Source: Escherichia sp. E4742
GTDB taxonomy: Bacteria; Pseudomonadota; Gammaproteobacteria; Enterobacterales; Enterobacteriaceae
Assembly (NCBI RefSeq): GCF_005843885.1
Contig: NZ_CP040443.1
Coordinates: 2,480,001-2,544,000 of the forward strand
Reading direction: 5' to 3'
DNA: 64,000 nt
Both the position numbers and the translations under genes were made by a program. A model generated the notes under the pieces. That model made no database searches, was not told where the DNA came from, and was given only the letters and a program-made list of their open reading frames with translations. Position 1 is the stretch's first letter. Every line of letters starts with the position of its first letter. Below are positions 36,930-44,792 of the stretch, one piece after another.

Positions 36930-37496
36930 ATGAGCGTATTACGTTCGTTATTAACTGCCGGGGTGCTGGCGTCGGGCCTGTTGTGGAGCCTGAACGGAAT
37001 TACCGCTACCCCTGCGGCGCAGGTATCTGATGATCGCTACGAAGTTACCCAGCAGCGTAACCCGGATGCCGCCTGCCTGGACTGTCATAAACCAGATACC
37101 GAAGGTATGCATGGCAAACATGCTTCCGTTATCAACCCGAATAACAAACTGCCGGTCACCTGCACCAACTGTCACGGTCAGCCATCACCGCAACACCGCG
37201 AAGGGGTGAAAGATGTGATGCGCTTTAACGAGCCGATGTACAAGGTTGGAGAGCAGAACAGCGTCTGTATGTCCTGCCATCTGCCGGAACAGTTGCAAAA
37301 AGCGTTCTGGCCGCACGATGTCCACGTAACCAAAGTGGCGTGCGCCAGCTGCCATTCCCTGCATCCACAGCAAGATACGATGCAGACGTTAAGTGACAAA
37401 GGACGGATCAAGATTTGCGTCGATTGCCACAGCGATCAGCGCACCAATCCGAACTTTAACCCGGCGTCTGTTCCGTTGCTTAAGGAGCAGCCATGA
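36930..37496 (+). CDS. nrfB: NrfB, pentahaem electron carrier
   Basis: Periplasmic c-type cytochrome passing electrons from the NrfCD quinol dehydrogenase to NrfA. 188 residues with a signal peptide and five CXXCH haem sites: CLDCH, CTNCH, CMSCH, CASCH, CVDCH. ATG 36930 with GGAG is preferred over the GTG two codons earlier, which lies in the ribosome site. Overlaps nrfC by 4 bases. Confidence 0.98.
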   Translation: MSVLRSLLTAGVLASGLLWSLNGITATPAAQVSDDRYEVTQQRNPDAACLDCHKPDTEGMHGKHASVINPNNKLPVTCTNCHGQPSPQHREGVKDVMRFNEPMYKVGEQNSVCMSCHLPEQLQKAFWPHDVHVTKVACASCHSLHPQQDTMQTLSDKGRIKICVDCHSDQRTNPNFNPASVPLLKEQP

Positions 37497-38164
37497 CCTG
37501 GTCACGTCGCCAGTTTCTCACCGGCGTCGGCGTGCTGGCAGCCGTCAGCGGCACCGCAGGGCGCGTGGTGGCGAAAACGTTGAATATCAATGGAGTGCGT
37601 TACGGCATGGTGCATGACGAATCGTTATGTATCGGCTGTACCGCCTGTATGGATGCTTGTCGGGAAGTGAACAAGGTGCCGGAAGGTGTCTCGCGCCTGA
37701 CGATTATTCGTAGCGAGCCGCAGGGCGAATTTCCTGATGTGAAATATCGCTTCTTCCGTAAGTCTTGTCAGCACTGCGACCATGCGCCGTGCGTTGACGT
37801 CTGCCCAACGGGTGCCTCTTTTCGCGATGCCGCCAGCGGGATTGTCGATGTTAACCCGGATCTCTGCGTCGGTTGTCAGTACTGCATCGCCGCTTGTCCG
37901 TACCGCGTGCGCTTTATCCATCCGGTCACGAAGACGGCGGACAAATGCGATTTCTGCCGTAAGACCAATTTGCAGGCCGGTAAGCTGCCCGCGTGCGTTG
38001 AGGCTTGCCCGACGAAGGCGCTGACGTTTGGCAATCTGGACGATCCCAACAGTGAGATTTCGCAACTGCTGCGCCAGAAGCCCACTTACCGCTACAAGCT
38101 GGCGCTGGGAACCAAACCGAAGCTGTACCGCGTACCGTTTAAATACGGGGAGGTGAGCCAATGA
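37493..38164 (+). CDS. nrfC: NrfC, periplasmic iron-sulfur subunit
   Basis: Four-cluster [4Fe-4S] ferredoxin subunit of the quinol dehydrogenase NrfCD. 223 residues. Twin-arginine signal SRRQFLTGVGV at residues 4-14. Cysteine clusters CIGCTACMDAC, CQHCDHAPCVDVCP, CVGCQYCIAACP and CDFCRKTN...CVEACP. Start overlaps nrfB, end overlaps nrfD, both by 4 bases. Confidence 0.98.
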   Translation: MTWSRRQFLTGVGVLAAVSGTAGRVVAKTLNINGVRYGMVHDESLCIGCTACMDACREVNKVPEGVSRLTIIRSEPQGEFPDVKYRFFRKSCQHCDHAPCVDVCPTGASFRDAASGIVDVNPDLCVGCQYCIAACPYRVRFIHPVTKTADKCDFCRKTNLQAGKLPACVEACPTKALTFGNLDDPNSEISQLLRQKPTYRYKLALGTKPKLYRVPFKYGEVSQ

Positions 38165-39117
38165 CGCAGGCTTCCGCATTTCATTTTGAATCGCTGGTGT
38201 GGGACTGGCCGATTGCCATCTACCTGTTTTTGATTGGTATTTCTGCCGGTCTGGTGACGCTCGCCGTGCTGTTACGTCGCTTTTACCCGCAGGCGGGCGG
38301 TGCAGACAGTATGTTGCTGCGCACCACGCTGATTGTCGGGCCTGGCGCGGTGATCCTCGGTCTGTTGATCCTCGTCTTCCACCTGACAAAGCCGTGGACC
38401 TTCTGGAAGCTGATGTTCCACTACAGTTTTACCTCGGTGATGTCGATGGGGGTGATGCTGTTTCAGCTCTACATGGTGGTGCTGGTGCTGTGGCTGGCGA
38501 AAATCTTTGAACACGATTTGCTTGTCCTGCAACAACGCTGGTTGCCGAAGCTGGGGATCGTGCAAAAGTTTCTGAGCCTGCTGACGCCCGTTCATCGTGG
38601 GCTGGAAACATTGATGCTGGTGCTGGCTGTGCTGCTGGGGGCTTATACCGGTTTTCTGCTGTCGGCGCTGAAATCGTATCCGTTCCTCAATAACCCAATC
38701 CTGCCGGTGCTGTTCCTGTTCTCCGGCATCTCGTCCGGTGCGGCAGTGGCGCTGATCGCCATGGCGATACGGCAGCGCAATAACCCGCATTCCACGGAAG
38801 CGCACTTTGTTCACCGGATGGAAATCCCTGTGGTATGGGGTGAAATCTTCCTGCTGGTGGCGTTTTTCGTCGGACTGGCACTGGGTGATGACGGTAAAGT
38901 GCGTGCGCTGGTGGCGGCATTGGGTGGCGGTTTCTGGACGTGGTGGTTCTGGCTTGGTGTCGCCGGGCTGGGGCTAATTGTGCCGATGTTGCTCAAACCG
39001 TGGGTGAATCGCAGTTCTGGCATTCCTGCCGTGCTGGCGGCGTGTGGAGCCAGCCTGGTCGGTGTATTGATGCTGCGCTTTTTCATTCTCTACGCCGGAC
39101 AGTTAACGGTGGCGTAA
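38161..39117 (+). CDS. nrfD: NrfD, membrane quinol dehydrogenase subunit
   Basis: Polytopic PsrC/NrfD-family protein that oxidises menaquinol and passes electrons to NrfC. 318 residues with about eight membrane helices. Typical start WDWPIAIYLFLIGISAGLV and the quinone-site region FHLTKPWTFWKLMFHYSFTS. Translationally coupled to nrfC. Confidence 0.97.
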   Translation: MTQASAFHFESLVWDWPIAIYLFLIGISAGLVTLAVLLRRFYPQAGGADSMLLRTTLIVGPGAVILGLLILVFHLTKPWTFWKLMFHYSFTSVMSMGVMLFQLYMVVLVLWLAKIFEHDLLVLQQRWLPKLGIVQKFLSLLTPVHRGLETLMLVLAVLLGAYTGFLLSALKSYPFLNNPILPVLFLFSGISSGAAVALIAMAIRQRNNPHSTEAHFVHRMEIPVVWGEIFLLVAFFVGLALGDDGKVRALVAALGGGFWTWWFWLGVAGLGLIVPMLLKPWVNRSSGIPAVLAACGASLVGVLMLRFFILYAGQLTVA

Positions 39118-39136
39118 GCCAGAAAAGAGGTGGTTT

Positions 39137-40855
39137 CTGGACGTATTCCTTCCTGAAGTCGGTTTTCTGGCGTTGTTGTTAAGTCTCGGGGTCAACGTGT
39201 TGACCCCGTTGACGACCTTCGCGGGAGTGCGGTTGCGCTGGCCTGCCATGATGCGACTCACTTGCATCGGCATTCTGGCGCAGTTCACACTCCTGCTGCT
39301 CGCCTTTGGCGTACTGACGTATTGTTTTCTCATCAGCGATTTCTCGGTCATTTATGTCGCCCAACATAGCTACAGCCTGCTGTCGTGGGAACTTAAACTG
39401 GCGGCGGTGTGGGGCGGCCATGAAGGTTCGCTGCTGCTTTGGGTGCTGTTGCTTTCCGCCTGGAGTACGCTGTTTGCCTGGCATTATCGGCAGCAAACCG
39501 ATCCGCTATTTCCGCTGACGCTAGCCGTTTTATCTCTCATGCTCGCCGCGCTGCTACTGTTTGTGGTGCTGTGGTCCGATCCCTTCGTGCGGATATTTCC
39601 ACCAGCAATCGAAGGCCGCGATCTCAATCCGATGCTGCAACATCCTGGTCTTATCTTCCATCCGCCGCTGCTTTATCTCGGCTATGGCGGTTTGATGGTA
39701 GCGGCGAGCGTGGCGCTGGCGAGTCTACTGCGCGGCGAGTTTGATGCGGCCAGCGCCCGAATTTGCTGGCGCTGGGCGTTACCTGGCTGGAGTGCATTAA
39801 CGGCGGGGATCATCCTCGGTTCCTGGTGGGCCTATTGCGAACTGGGCTGGGGCGGCTGGTGGTTCTGGGATCCGGTGGAAAACGCCTCTTTATTACCCTG
39901 GCTTTCTGCCACTGCGCTGCTGCACAGTTTGTCCCTGACACGTCAGCGGGGGATTTTCTGCCACTGGTCGCTGCTGCTGGCGATAGTTACCCTGATGTTG
40001 TCGTTGCTGGGCACGTTGATTGTCCGTTCTGGCATTCTGGTTTCGGTTCATGCGTTCGCGCTGGATAACGTCCGCGCCGTGCCGTTGTTCAGCCTGTTTG
40101 CGCTGATTAGCCTTGCGTCTCTGGCTCTGTATGGCTGGCGAGCGCGGGACGGTGGCCCGGCGGTGCGTTTTGCGGGGTTATCGCGGGAAATGTTAATCCT
40201 CGCTACGCTGTTGCTGTTTTGCGCAGTGCTACTGATCGTGCTGGTGGGAACGCTTTATCCGATGATTTACGGCCTGCTGGGCTGGGGACGCCTCTCCGTT
40301 GGCGCGCCGTATTTTAACCGCGCGACGTTACCGTTTGGTCTGTTGATGCAGGTGGTGATTGTGCTGGCGACGTTTGTCACTGGCAAACGCGCGCAGCTTC
40401 CGGCGCTGCTGGCGCATGCGGGCGTGCTGTTATTTGCCGCGGGGATCGTGGTTTCCAGCATTAGCCGTCAGGAGATCAGCCTGAATTTACAGCCGGGTCA
40501 ACAGGTGACGCTGGCAGGATACACCTTCCGTTTTGAACGCCTCGATCTGCAAGCCAAAGGCAATTACACCAGCGAAAAAGCGATAGTGACACTGTTTGAC
40601 CATCAGCAACGTATTGGTGAATTAACGCCGGAGCGGCGTTTTTACGAAGCACGTCGTCAGCAAATGATGGAGCCGTCAATTCGCTGGAACGGCATCCATG
40701 ACTGGTATGCGGTCATGGGTGAAAAAACCGGAGCGGATCGTTACGCTTTTCGTTTGTATGTACAAAGCGGTGTGCGCTGGATCTGGGGGGGAGGATTGTT
40801 GATGATTGCGGGCGCGTTATTAAGCGGATGGCGGGGGAGGAAGCGCGATGAATAA
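39137..40855 (+). CDS. nrfE: NrfE, CcmF-like haem lyase component
   Basis: Inner-membrane subunit of the NrfEFG haem lyase that attaches the CWSCK haem of NrfA. About 572 residues, many helices, with the WWD domain WAYCELGWGGWWFWDPVENASLLPWL split here as GWGGWWFWDPVEN and flanks. The family N-terminus (PExGxxAL) is present as LPEVGFLALLLSLG, but no ATG, GTG or TTG in frame lies between the upstream stop (39104) and it; CTG at 39137, after GAGGTG, is the only candidate. The first standard start, TTG 39173, would remove that motif. Overlaps nrfF by 8 bases. Confidence 0.85.
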   Translation: MDVFLPEVGFLALLLSLGVNVLTPLTTFAGVRLRWPAMMRLTCIGILAQFTLLLLAFGVLTYCFLISDFSVIYVAQHSYSLLSWELKLAAVWGGHEGSLLLWVLLLSAWSTLFAWHYRQQTDPLFPLTLAVLSLMLAALLLFVVLWSDPFVRIFPPAIEGRDLNPMLQHPGLIFHPPLLYLGYGGLMVAASVALASLLRGEFDAASARICWRWALPGWSALTAGIILGSWWAYCELGWGGWWFWDPVENASLLPWLSATALLHSLSLTRQRGIFCHWSLLLAIVTLMLSLLGTLIVRSGILVSVHAFALDNVRAVPLFSLFALISLASLALYGWRARDGGPAVRFAGLSREMLILATLLLFCAVLLIVLVGTLYPMIYGLLGWGRLSVGAPYFNRATLPFGLLMQVVIVLATFVTGKRAQLPALLAHAGVLLFAAGIVVSSISRQEISLNLQPGQQVTLAGYTFRFERLDLQAKGNYTSEKAIVTLFDHQQRIGELTPERRFYEARRQQMMEPSIRWNGIHDWYAVMGEKTGADRYAFRLYVQSGVRWIWGGGLLMIAGALLSGWRGRKRDE

Positions 40856-41231
40856 AGGGCTTCTCATTTTGCTGCTGCTATTTACCTGTTTTGCGCACGC
40901 TCAGGTCGTAGACACCTGGCAATTTGCCAATCCACAACAACAGGAACAGGCGTTAAATATTGCCAGCCAGTTACGCTGCCCGCAGTGCCAGAATCAAAAC
41001 TTACTGGAATCCAACGCGCCGGTGGCGGTCAGTATGCGCCATCAGGTTTACAGCATGGTGGCGGAGGGGAAGAACGAAGCCGAAATCATCGGCTGGATGA
41101 CCGAACGCTACGGTGATTTTGTTCGTTATAACCCACCGCTGACCGGTCAGACGCTGGTGTTGTGGGCGCTGCCAGTGGTGTTGTTACTGCTGATGGTGTT
41201 GATCCTCTGGCGGGTGAGGGTGAAGCGATGA
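40848..41231 (+). CDS. nrfF: NrfF, CcmH-like apocytochrome thiol-redox component
   Basis: Periplasmic, membrane-anchored CcmH/NrfF-family protein that handles the cysteines of apo-NrfA for haem attachment. 127 residues: signal or anchor 1-18, redox motif RCPQCQNQ (about 45-52), and a C-terminal membrane helix (LVLWALPVVLLLLMVLILW) followed by RVRVKR. Overlaps nrfE and nrfG. Confidence 0.96.
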   Translation: MNKGLLILLLLFTCFAHAQVVDTWQFANPQQQEQALNIASQLRCPQCQNQNLLESNAPVAVSMRHQVYSMVAEGKNEAEIIGWMTERYGDFVRYNPPLTGQTLVLWALPVVLLLLMVLILWRVRVKR

Positions 41232-41824
41232 AACAGCCTCAAATACCGGTGAACATGCTGACAACACTCGCGATATTGATGGTATTTCTCTGTGTCGGCA
41301 GTTATCTGTTAAGCCCAAAATGGCAGGCGGTACGTGCGGAGTATCAGCGTCAGCGCGATCCGCTACATCAGTTTGCCAGCCAGCAAACCCCCGAGACACA
41401 GCTTCAGGCATTGCAGGATAAAATCCGCGCCAATCCACAAAACAGCGAACAGTGGGCGTTACTGGGCGAGTACTATCTGTGGCAAAACGATTACAGCAAT
41501 GCGCTGCTGGCGTACCGTCAGGCGTTGCAACTACGTGGTGAGAACGCTGAACTGTATGCGGCGCTGGCGACGGTGCTTTATTACCAGGCCAGCCAGCATA
41601 TGACCGCCCAGACTCGCGCAATGATCGACAAAGCCCTCGCGCTGGACAGTAATGAAATAACCGCCCTGATGCTGCTGGCTTCAGATGCGTTTATGCAGGC
41701 GAACTACGCGCAAGCCATCGAACTATGGCAAAAAGTGATGGATCTCAACTCACCGCGAGTTAACCGAACACAGCTGGTTGAGTCGATTAATATGGCAAAA
41801 CTGCTACAGCGGCGATCGGATTAA
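41228..41824 (+). CDS. nrfG: NrfG, TPR haem-lyase component
   Basis: Tetratricopeptide protein that binds the C-terminus of apo-NrfA and guides the lyase to the CWSCK site. 198 residues: N-terminal membrane helix (LTTLAILMVFLCVGSYLL), then TPR repeats (EQWALLGEYYLWQNDYSNAL, NAELYAALATVLYYQ, ALMLLASDAFMQANYAQAI). ATG 41228 overlaps the nrfF stop by 4 bases. Last gene of the operon; no strong terminator seen. Confidence 0.96.
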   Translation: MKQPQIPVNMLTTLAILMVFLCVGSYLLSPKWQAVRAEYQRQRDPLHQFASQQTPETQLQALQDKIRANPQNSEQWALLGEYYLWQNDYSNALLAYRQALQLRGENAELYAALATVLYYQASQHMTAQTRAMIDKALALDSNEITALMLLASDAFMQANYAQAIELWQKVMDLNSPRVNRTQLVESINMAKLLQRRSD

Positions 41825-42165
41825 TCATCCGGCGTTGGAGATTATGTCATTGAGCTGCATAAAAAATAATCGAATGAACATATGCCAAAAATAATCACTA
41901 ATCAGTATTATTGCAGATTAAACAAATAAAAATCTTTCCATAACAAATGGTTATTCATTAATCCTGCCATAAACTCGCGTTATTATGCATTAATGCAGCG
42001 AAAAGCTCTGTTGTTAAAGGGTTGCGCAACATACCGCGCAAATGATACTGATCATAAGCGTTAAAAAAATCTACAAACCAACGCAACACAATTCATGCCC
42101 TGGCAGTATGTCACGTTCTCACGTTTCTGAACGGGGAACGGCGCTCCATTGAGGAAGTCATTCAT
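41825..42165. other. nrfG-gltP intergenic region
   Basis: 341 AT-rich bases without a supported gene. It must carry the gltP promoter. Small palindromes are visible (GTTGCGCAAC near 42020, ATGATACTGATCAT near 42042), with no regulator I can assign. Confidence 0.55.
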
Positions 42166-43479
42166 ATGAAAAATATAAAATTCAGCCTGGCCTGGCAGAT
42201 TCTGTTTGCTATGGTGCTGGGCATTCTCCTGGGAAGTTACCTGCACTACCATAGCGACAGCCGCGAATGGCTGGTCGTCAATTTGCTCTCTCCAGCGGGT
42301 GATATCTTCATCCACCTGATCAAAATGATTGTTGTGCCGATTGTAATTTCCACGCTGGTGGTCGGTATCGCAGGTGTCGGCGACGCCAAACAGCTCGGGA
42401 GAATTGGTGCGAAAACCATTATCTACTTCGAGGTGATCACCACCATCGCTATCATTTTGGGGATCACTCTGGCGAACGTCTTCCAGCCCGGCTCCGGGGT
42501 GGATATGTCGCAGCTGGCGACCGTCGATATCTCGAAATATCAGAGCACTACGGAAGCAGTCCAAAGCAGTTCCCACGGCATTATGGGGACGATTTTGTCG
42601 CTGGTGCCGACGAACATTGTGGCGTCGATGGCGAAAGGCGAAATGCTGCCAATCATCTTCTTCTCGGTGCTGTTTGGTCTGGGGCTTTCCTCCCTGCCTG
42701 CGTTGCATCGTGAACCGCTGGTGACCGTGTTCCGCTCCATCTCTGAAACCATGTTTAAAGTGACTCACATGGTGATGCGCTATGCCCCAGTGGGTGTGTT
42801 TGCGCTGATTGCGGTGACGGTGGCTAACTTTGGTTTCTCTTCTCTGTGGCCACTGGCGAAACTGGTGCTGCTGGTGCATTTCGCCATTCTGTTCTTCGCG
42901 CTGGTAGTGCTGGGAATTGTGGCGCGCCTGTGCGGGTTAAGTGTCTGGATCCTGATTCGTATTCTGAAAGATGAGTTGATTCTGGCGTACTCCACTGCCA
43001 GCTCCGAAAGTGTGCTGCCGCGAATTATTGAGAAGATGGAAGCCTACGGTGCCCCGGCGTCGATCACCAGTTTCGTGGTGCCGACCGGTTACTCTTTTAA
43101 CCTTGATGGTTCGACGCTGTATCAAAGTATTGCCGCTATTTTCATCGCGCAGTTGTATGGTATTGACCTGTCCATCTGGCAGGAAATCATTCTGGTGCTG
43201 ACGCTGATGGTGACCTCGAAAGGGATTGCTGGCGTGCCGGGCGTGTCGTTTGTGGTGCTGCTGGCAACGCTGGGTAGCGTAGGTATTCCGCTGGAAGGTC
43301 TGGCGTTTATTGCCGGTGTTGATCGTATCCTCGACATGGCGCGTACCGCGCTGAACGTGGTAGGTAATGCGCTAGCGGTGCTGGTGATTGCCAAGTGGGA
43401 ACACAAATTTGACCACAAAAAAGCGATGGCCTACGAGCGTGAAGTGTTGGGCAAATTTGATAAGACTGCGGATCAGTAA
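42166..43479 (+). CDS. gltP: GltP, proton/glutamate-aspartate symporter
   Basis: Inner-membrane proton-coupled glutamate and aspartate transporter of the DAACS (SLC1-like) family. 437 residues. Family marks: AYSTASSESVLPRI (serine-rich hairpin), VPTGYSFNLDGSTLYQS (substrate/ion site), and SKGIAGVPGVSFVVL. A GAGGAAG ribosome site precedes the ATG. Confidence 0.98.
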   Translation: MKNIKFSLAWQILFAMVLGILLGSYLHYHSDSREWLVVNLLSPAGDIFIHLIKMIVVPIVISTLVVGIAGVGDAKQLGRIGAKTIIYFEVITTIAIILGITLANVFQPGSGVDMSQLATVDISKYQSTTEAVQSSSHGIMGTILSLVPTNIVASMAKGEMLPIIFFSVLFGLGLSSLPALHREPLVTVFRSISETMFKVTHMVMRYAPVGVFALIAVTVANFGFSSLWPLAKLVLLVHFAILFFALVVLGIVARLCGLSVWILIRILKDELILAYSTASSESVLPRIIEKMEAYGAPASITSFVVPTGYSFNLDGSTLYQSIAAIFIAQLYGIDLSIWQEIILVLTLMVTSKGIAGVPGVSFVVLLATLGSVGIPLEGLAFIAGVDRILDMARTALNVVGNALAVLVIAKWEHKFDHKKAMAYEREVLGKFDKTADQ

Positions 43480-44009
43480 TTGAAGATTGCCGGGGATATC
43501 CACCCGGCAATGTGTGGATGCCTGATGCGACGCTTACCGCGTCTTATCAGGCCTACGCCAGACAGCGCAATAGCCTGATTTAGCGTGATTTTGTAGGTCG
43601 GATAAGGCGTTTACGCCGCATCCGACATCAATGCCTGATACGACGATTACCGCGTCTTATCAGGGCTACGCCAGGCAGCGCAATAGCCTGATTTAGCGTG
43701 ATTTTGTAGGTCGGATAAGGCGTTTACGCCGCATCCGACATCAACGCCTGATGCGACGCTTACCGCGTCTTATCAGGCCTACGCCAGACAGCGCAATAGT
43801 TTGATTTAGCGTGATTTTGTAGGTCGGATAAGGCGTTTACGCCGCATCCGACATCAATGCCTGATGCGACGCTTGCCGTGTCTTATCAGGCCTACGCCAG
43901 ACTGCGCAATAGTTTGATTTAGCGTGATTTTGTAGGTCGGATAAGGCGTTTACGCCGCATCCGACATCAATGCCTGATGCGACGATTACCGCGTTTTATC
44001 AGGGCTACC
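43480..44009. other. gltP-yjcO gap, filled by REP array
   Basis: 530 bases between convergent gltP and yjcO. A short hairpin (TTGCCGGGGATATCCACCCGGCAA, split here as TTGCCGGG 43488-43495 and CCCGGCAA 43503-43510) may end gltP; the rest is the tandem REP array. Confidence 0.8.
43521..44008. repeat. Tandem REP array, 113-base period
   Basis: Unit starts at 43521, 43634, 43747, 43860 and 43973 are exactly 113 bases apart; the fifth is cut off by the end of yjcO. Each unit carries CCTGATGCGACGCTTACCGCG...TTATCAGG, the non-palindromic linker AGCGCAATAGCCTGATTTAG, and TGTAGGTCGGATAAGGCG...GCATCCGACA. The linker is copied with the REPs, so whole 113-base blocks were duplicated. Confidence 0.95.
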
Positions 44010-44699
44010 TTAACCATTGGTTAATTTTTCAAACTCTTCACACCCGGTATCAAACCCTTCCATACAGCTCAGGTTCAACCAGTGCAGCGCCTTCTGTTTG
44101 TTCTTCTCGATAAAACCTTCTTCACCGTTTAAGAACATCATTCCTGCCCAGTACTCGGAATAACCGGTACGGGAAATCGCAGAGCTACGCTTGAAATACC
44201 AGGTCGCTTTCTCATCATCGGCCTTAATGCCTATGCCGTTGGCGTAAATCAAACCAAGCAGCATCTGGGCATCGACGGCGGAGTCGTTCTCCAGATCTTC
44301 CGAGGCGTTTTCTAACAGCGAAATCGCCTTCGGATAATCCGGTTTACCTGCCTGAGTATTCACCAGAATATGTGCCAGCGTCACTTCACCTTCTTTACTG
44401 CCCGCTTGCGCTGCTTTTTCGGCGAGAATTTTTGCTTGTGGATAGTCCAGACTGACCGGATTGGTGATTTTAATCTGCGCCAACAGCGCGCAGGCATCGG
44501 CATCACCACTGTCGGCGGCTTTCTGTGCCCAATATTCGGCTTTGCTCAAATCGCCGGAGCTAAACCAGCTGTCGGCAAGAAAATATTGTGCGCGTTTATC
44601 TCCGGCCTCTGCCGCCTTTACATACTGGCTGCCAGGCTCAGAGTCATTCGCGTGGGCAAAGAATGTCAAAAACAACATCAATGCGATAATTTTTTTCAT
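44010..44699 (-). CDS. yjcO: YjcO, Sel1-repeat exported protein
   Basis: 229 residues. Signal peptide 1-17 (MKKIIALMLFLTFFAHA) implies export. Then about five Sel1-like helical repeats (for example AEAGDKRAQYFLADSWFSSG, ADSGDADACALLAQIKI, AAQAGSKEGEVTLAHIL), a protein-interaction fold. Partner and function unknown. It lies downstream of fdhF on the same strand, after a strong terminator. Confidence 0.94.
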   Translation of the reverse strand: MKKIIALMLFLTFFAHANDSEPGSQYVKAAEAGDKRAQYFLADSWFSSGDLSKAEYWAQKAADSGDADACALLAQIKITNPVSLDYPQAKILAEKAAQAGSKEGEVTLAHILVNTQAGKPDYPKAISLLENASEDLENDSAVDAQMLLGLIYANGIGIKADDEKATWYFKRSSAISRTGYSEYWAGMMFLNGEEGFIEKNKQKALHWLNLSCMEGFDTGCEEFEKLTNG

Positions 44700-44751
44700 T
44701 TTGATAATACGATTGGGTAGGGTGTATCCAGTATAAAGAGTTCGAATGGAT

Positions 44752-44779
44752 AAAAAAACAGCCTCCCAGTGGAGGCTGT
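44752..44779 (-). terminator. Terminator of fdhF
   Basis: ACAGCCTCC (44758-44766) / GGAGGCTGT (44771-44779); on the minus strand the stem is followed by T7. Confidence 0.9.
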
Positions 44780-44792
44780 AGAAGGGACTTAT

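Noticed and set aside
36930..37496. nrfB/nrfC/nrfD overlaps as frameshifts
   Set aside because: The 4-base ATGA overlaps are normal translational coupling; all products are full length.
43521..44008. The 113-base repeats as a possible CRISPR array
   Set aside because: There are no unique spacers: linkers are identical between units and the repeats are classic REP palindromes. No cas genes are near.
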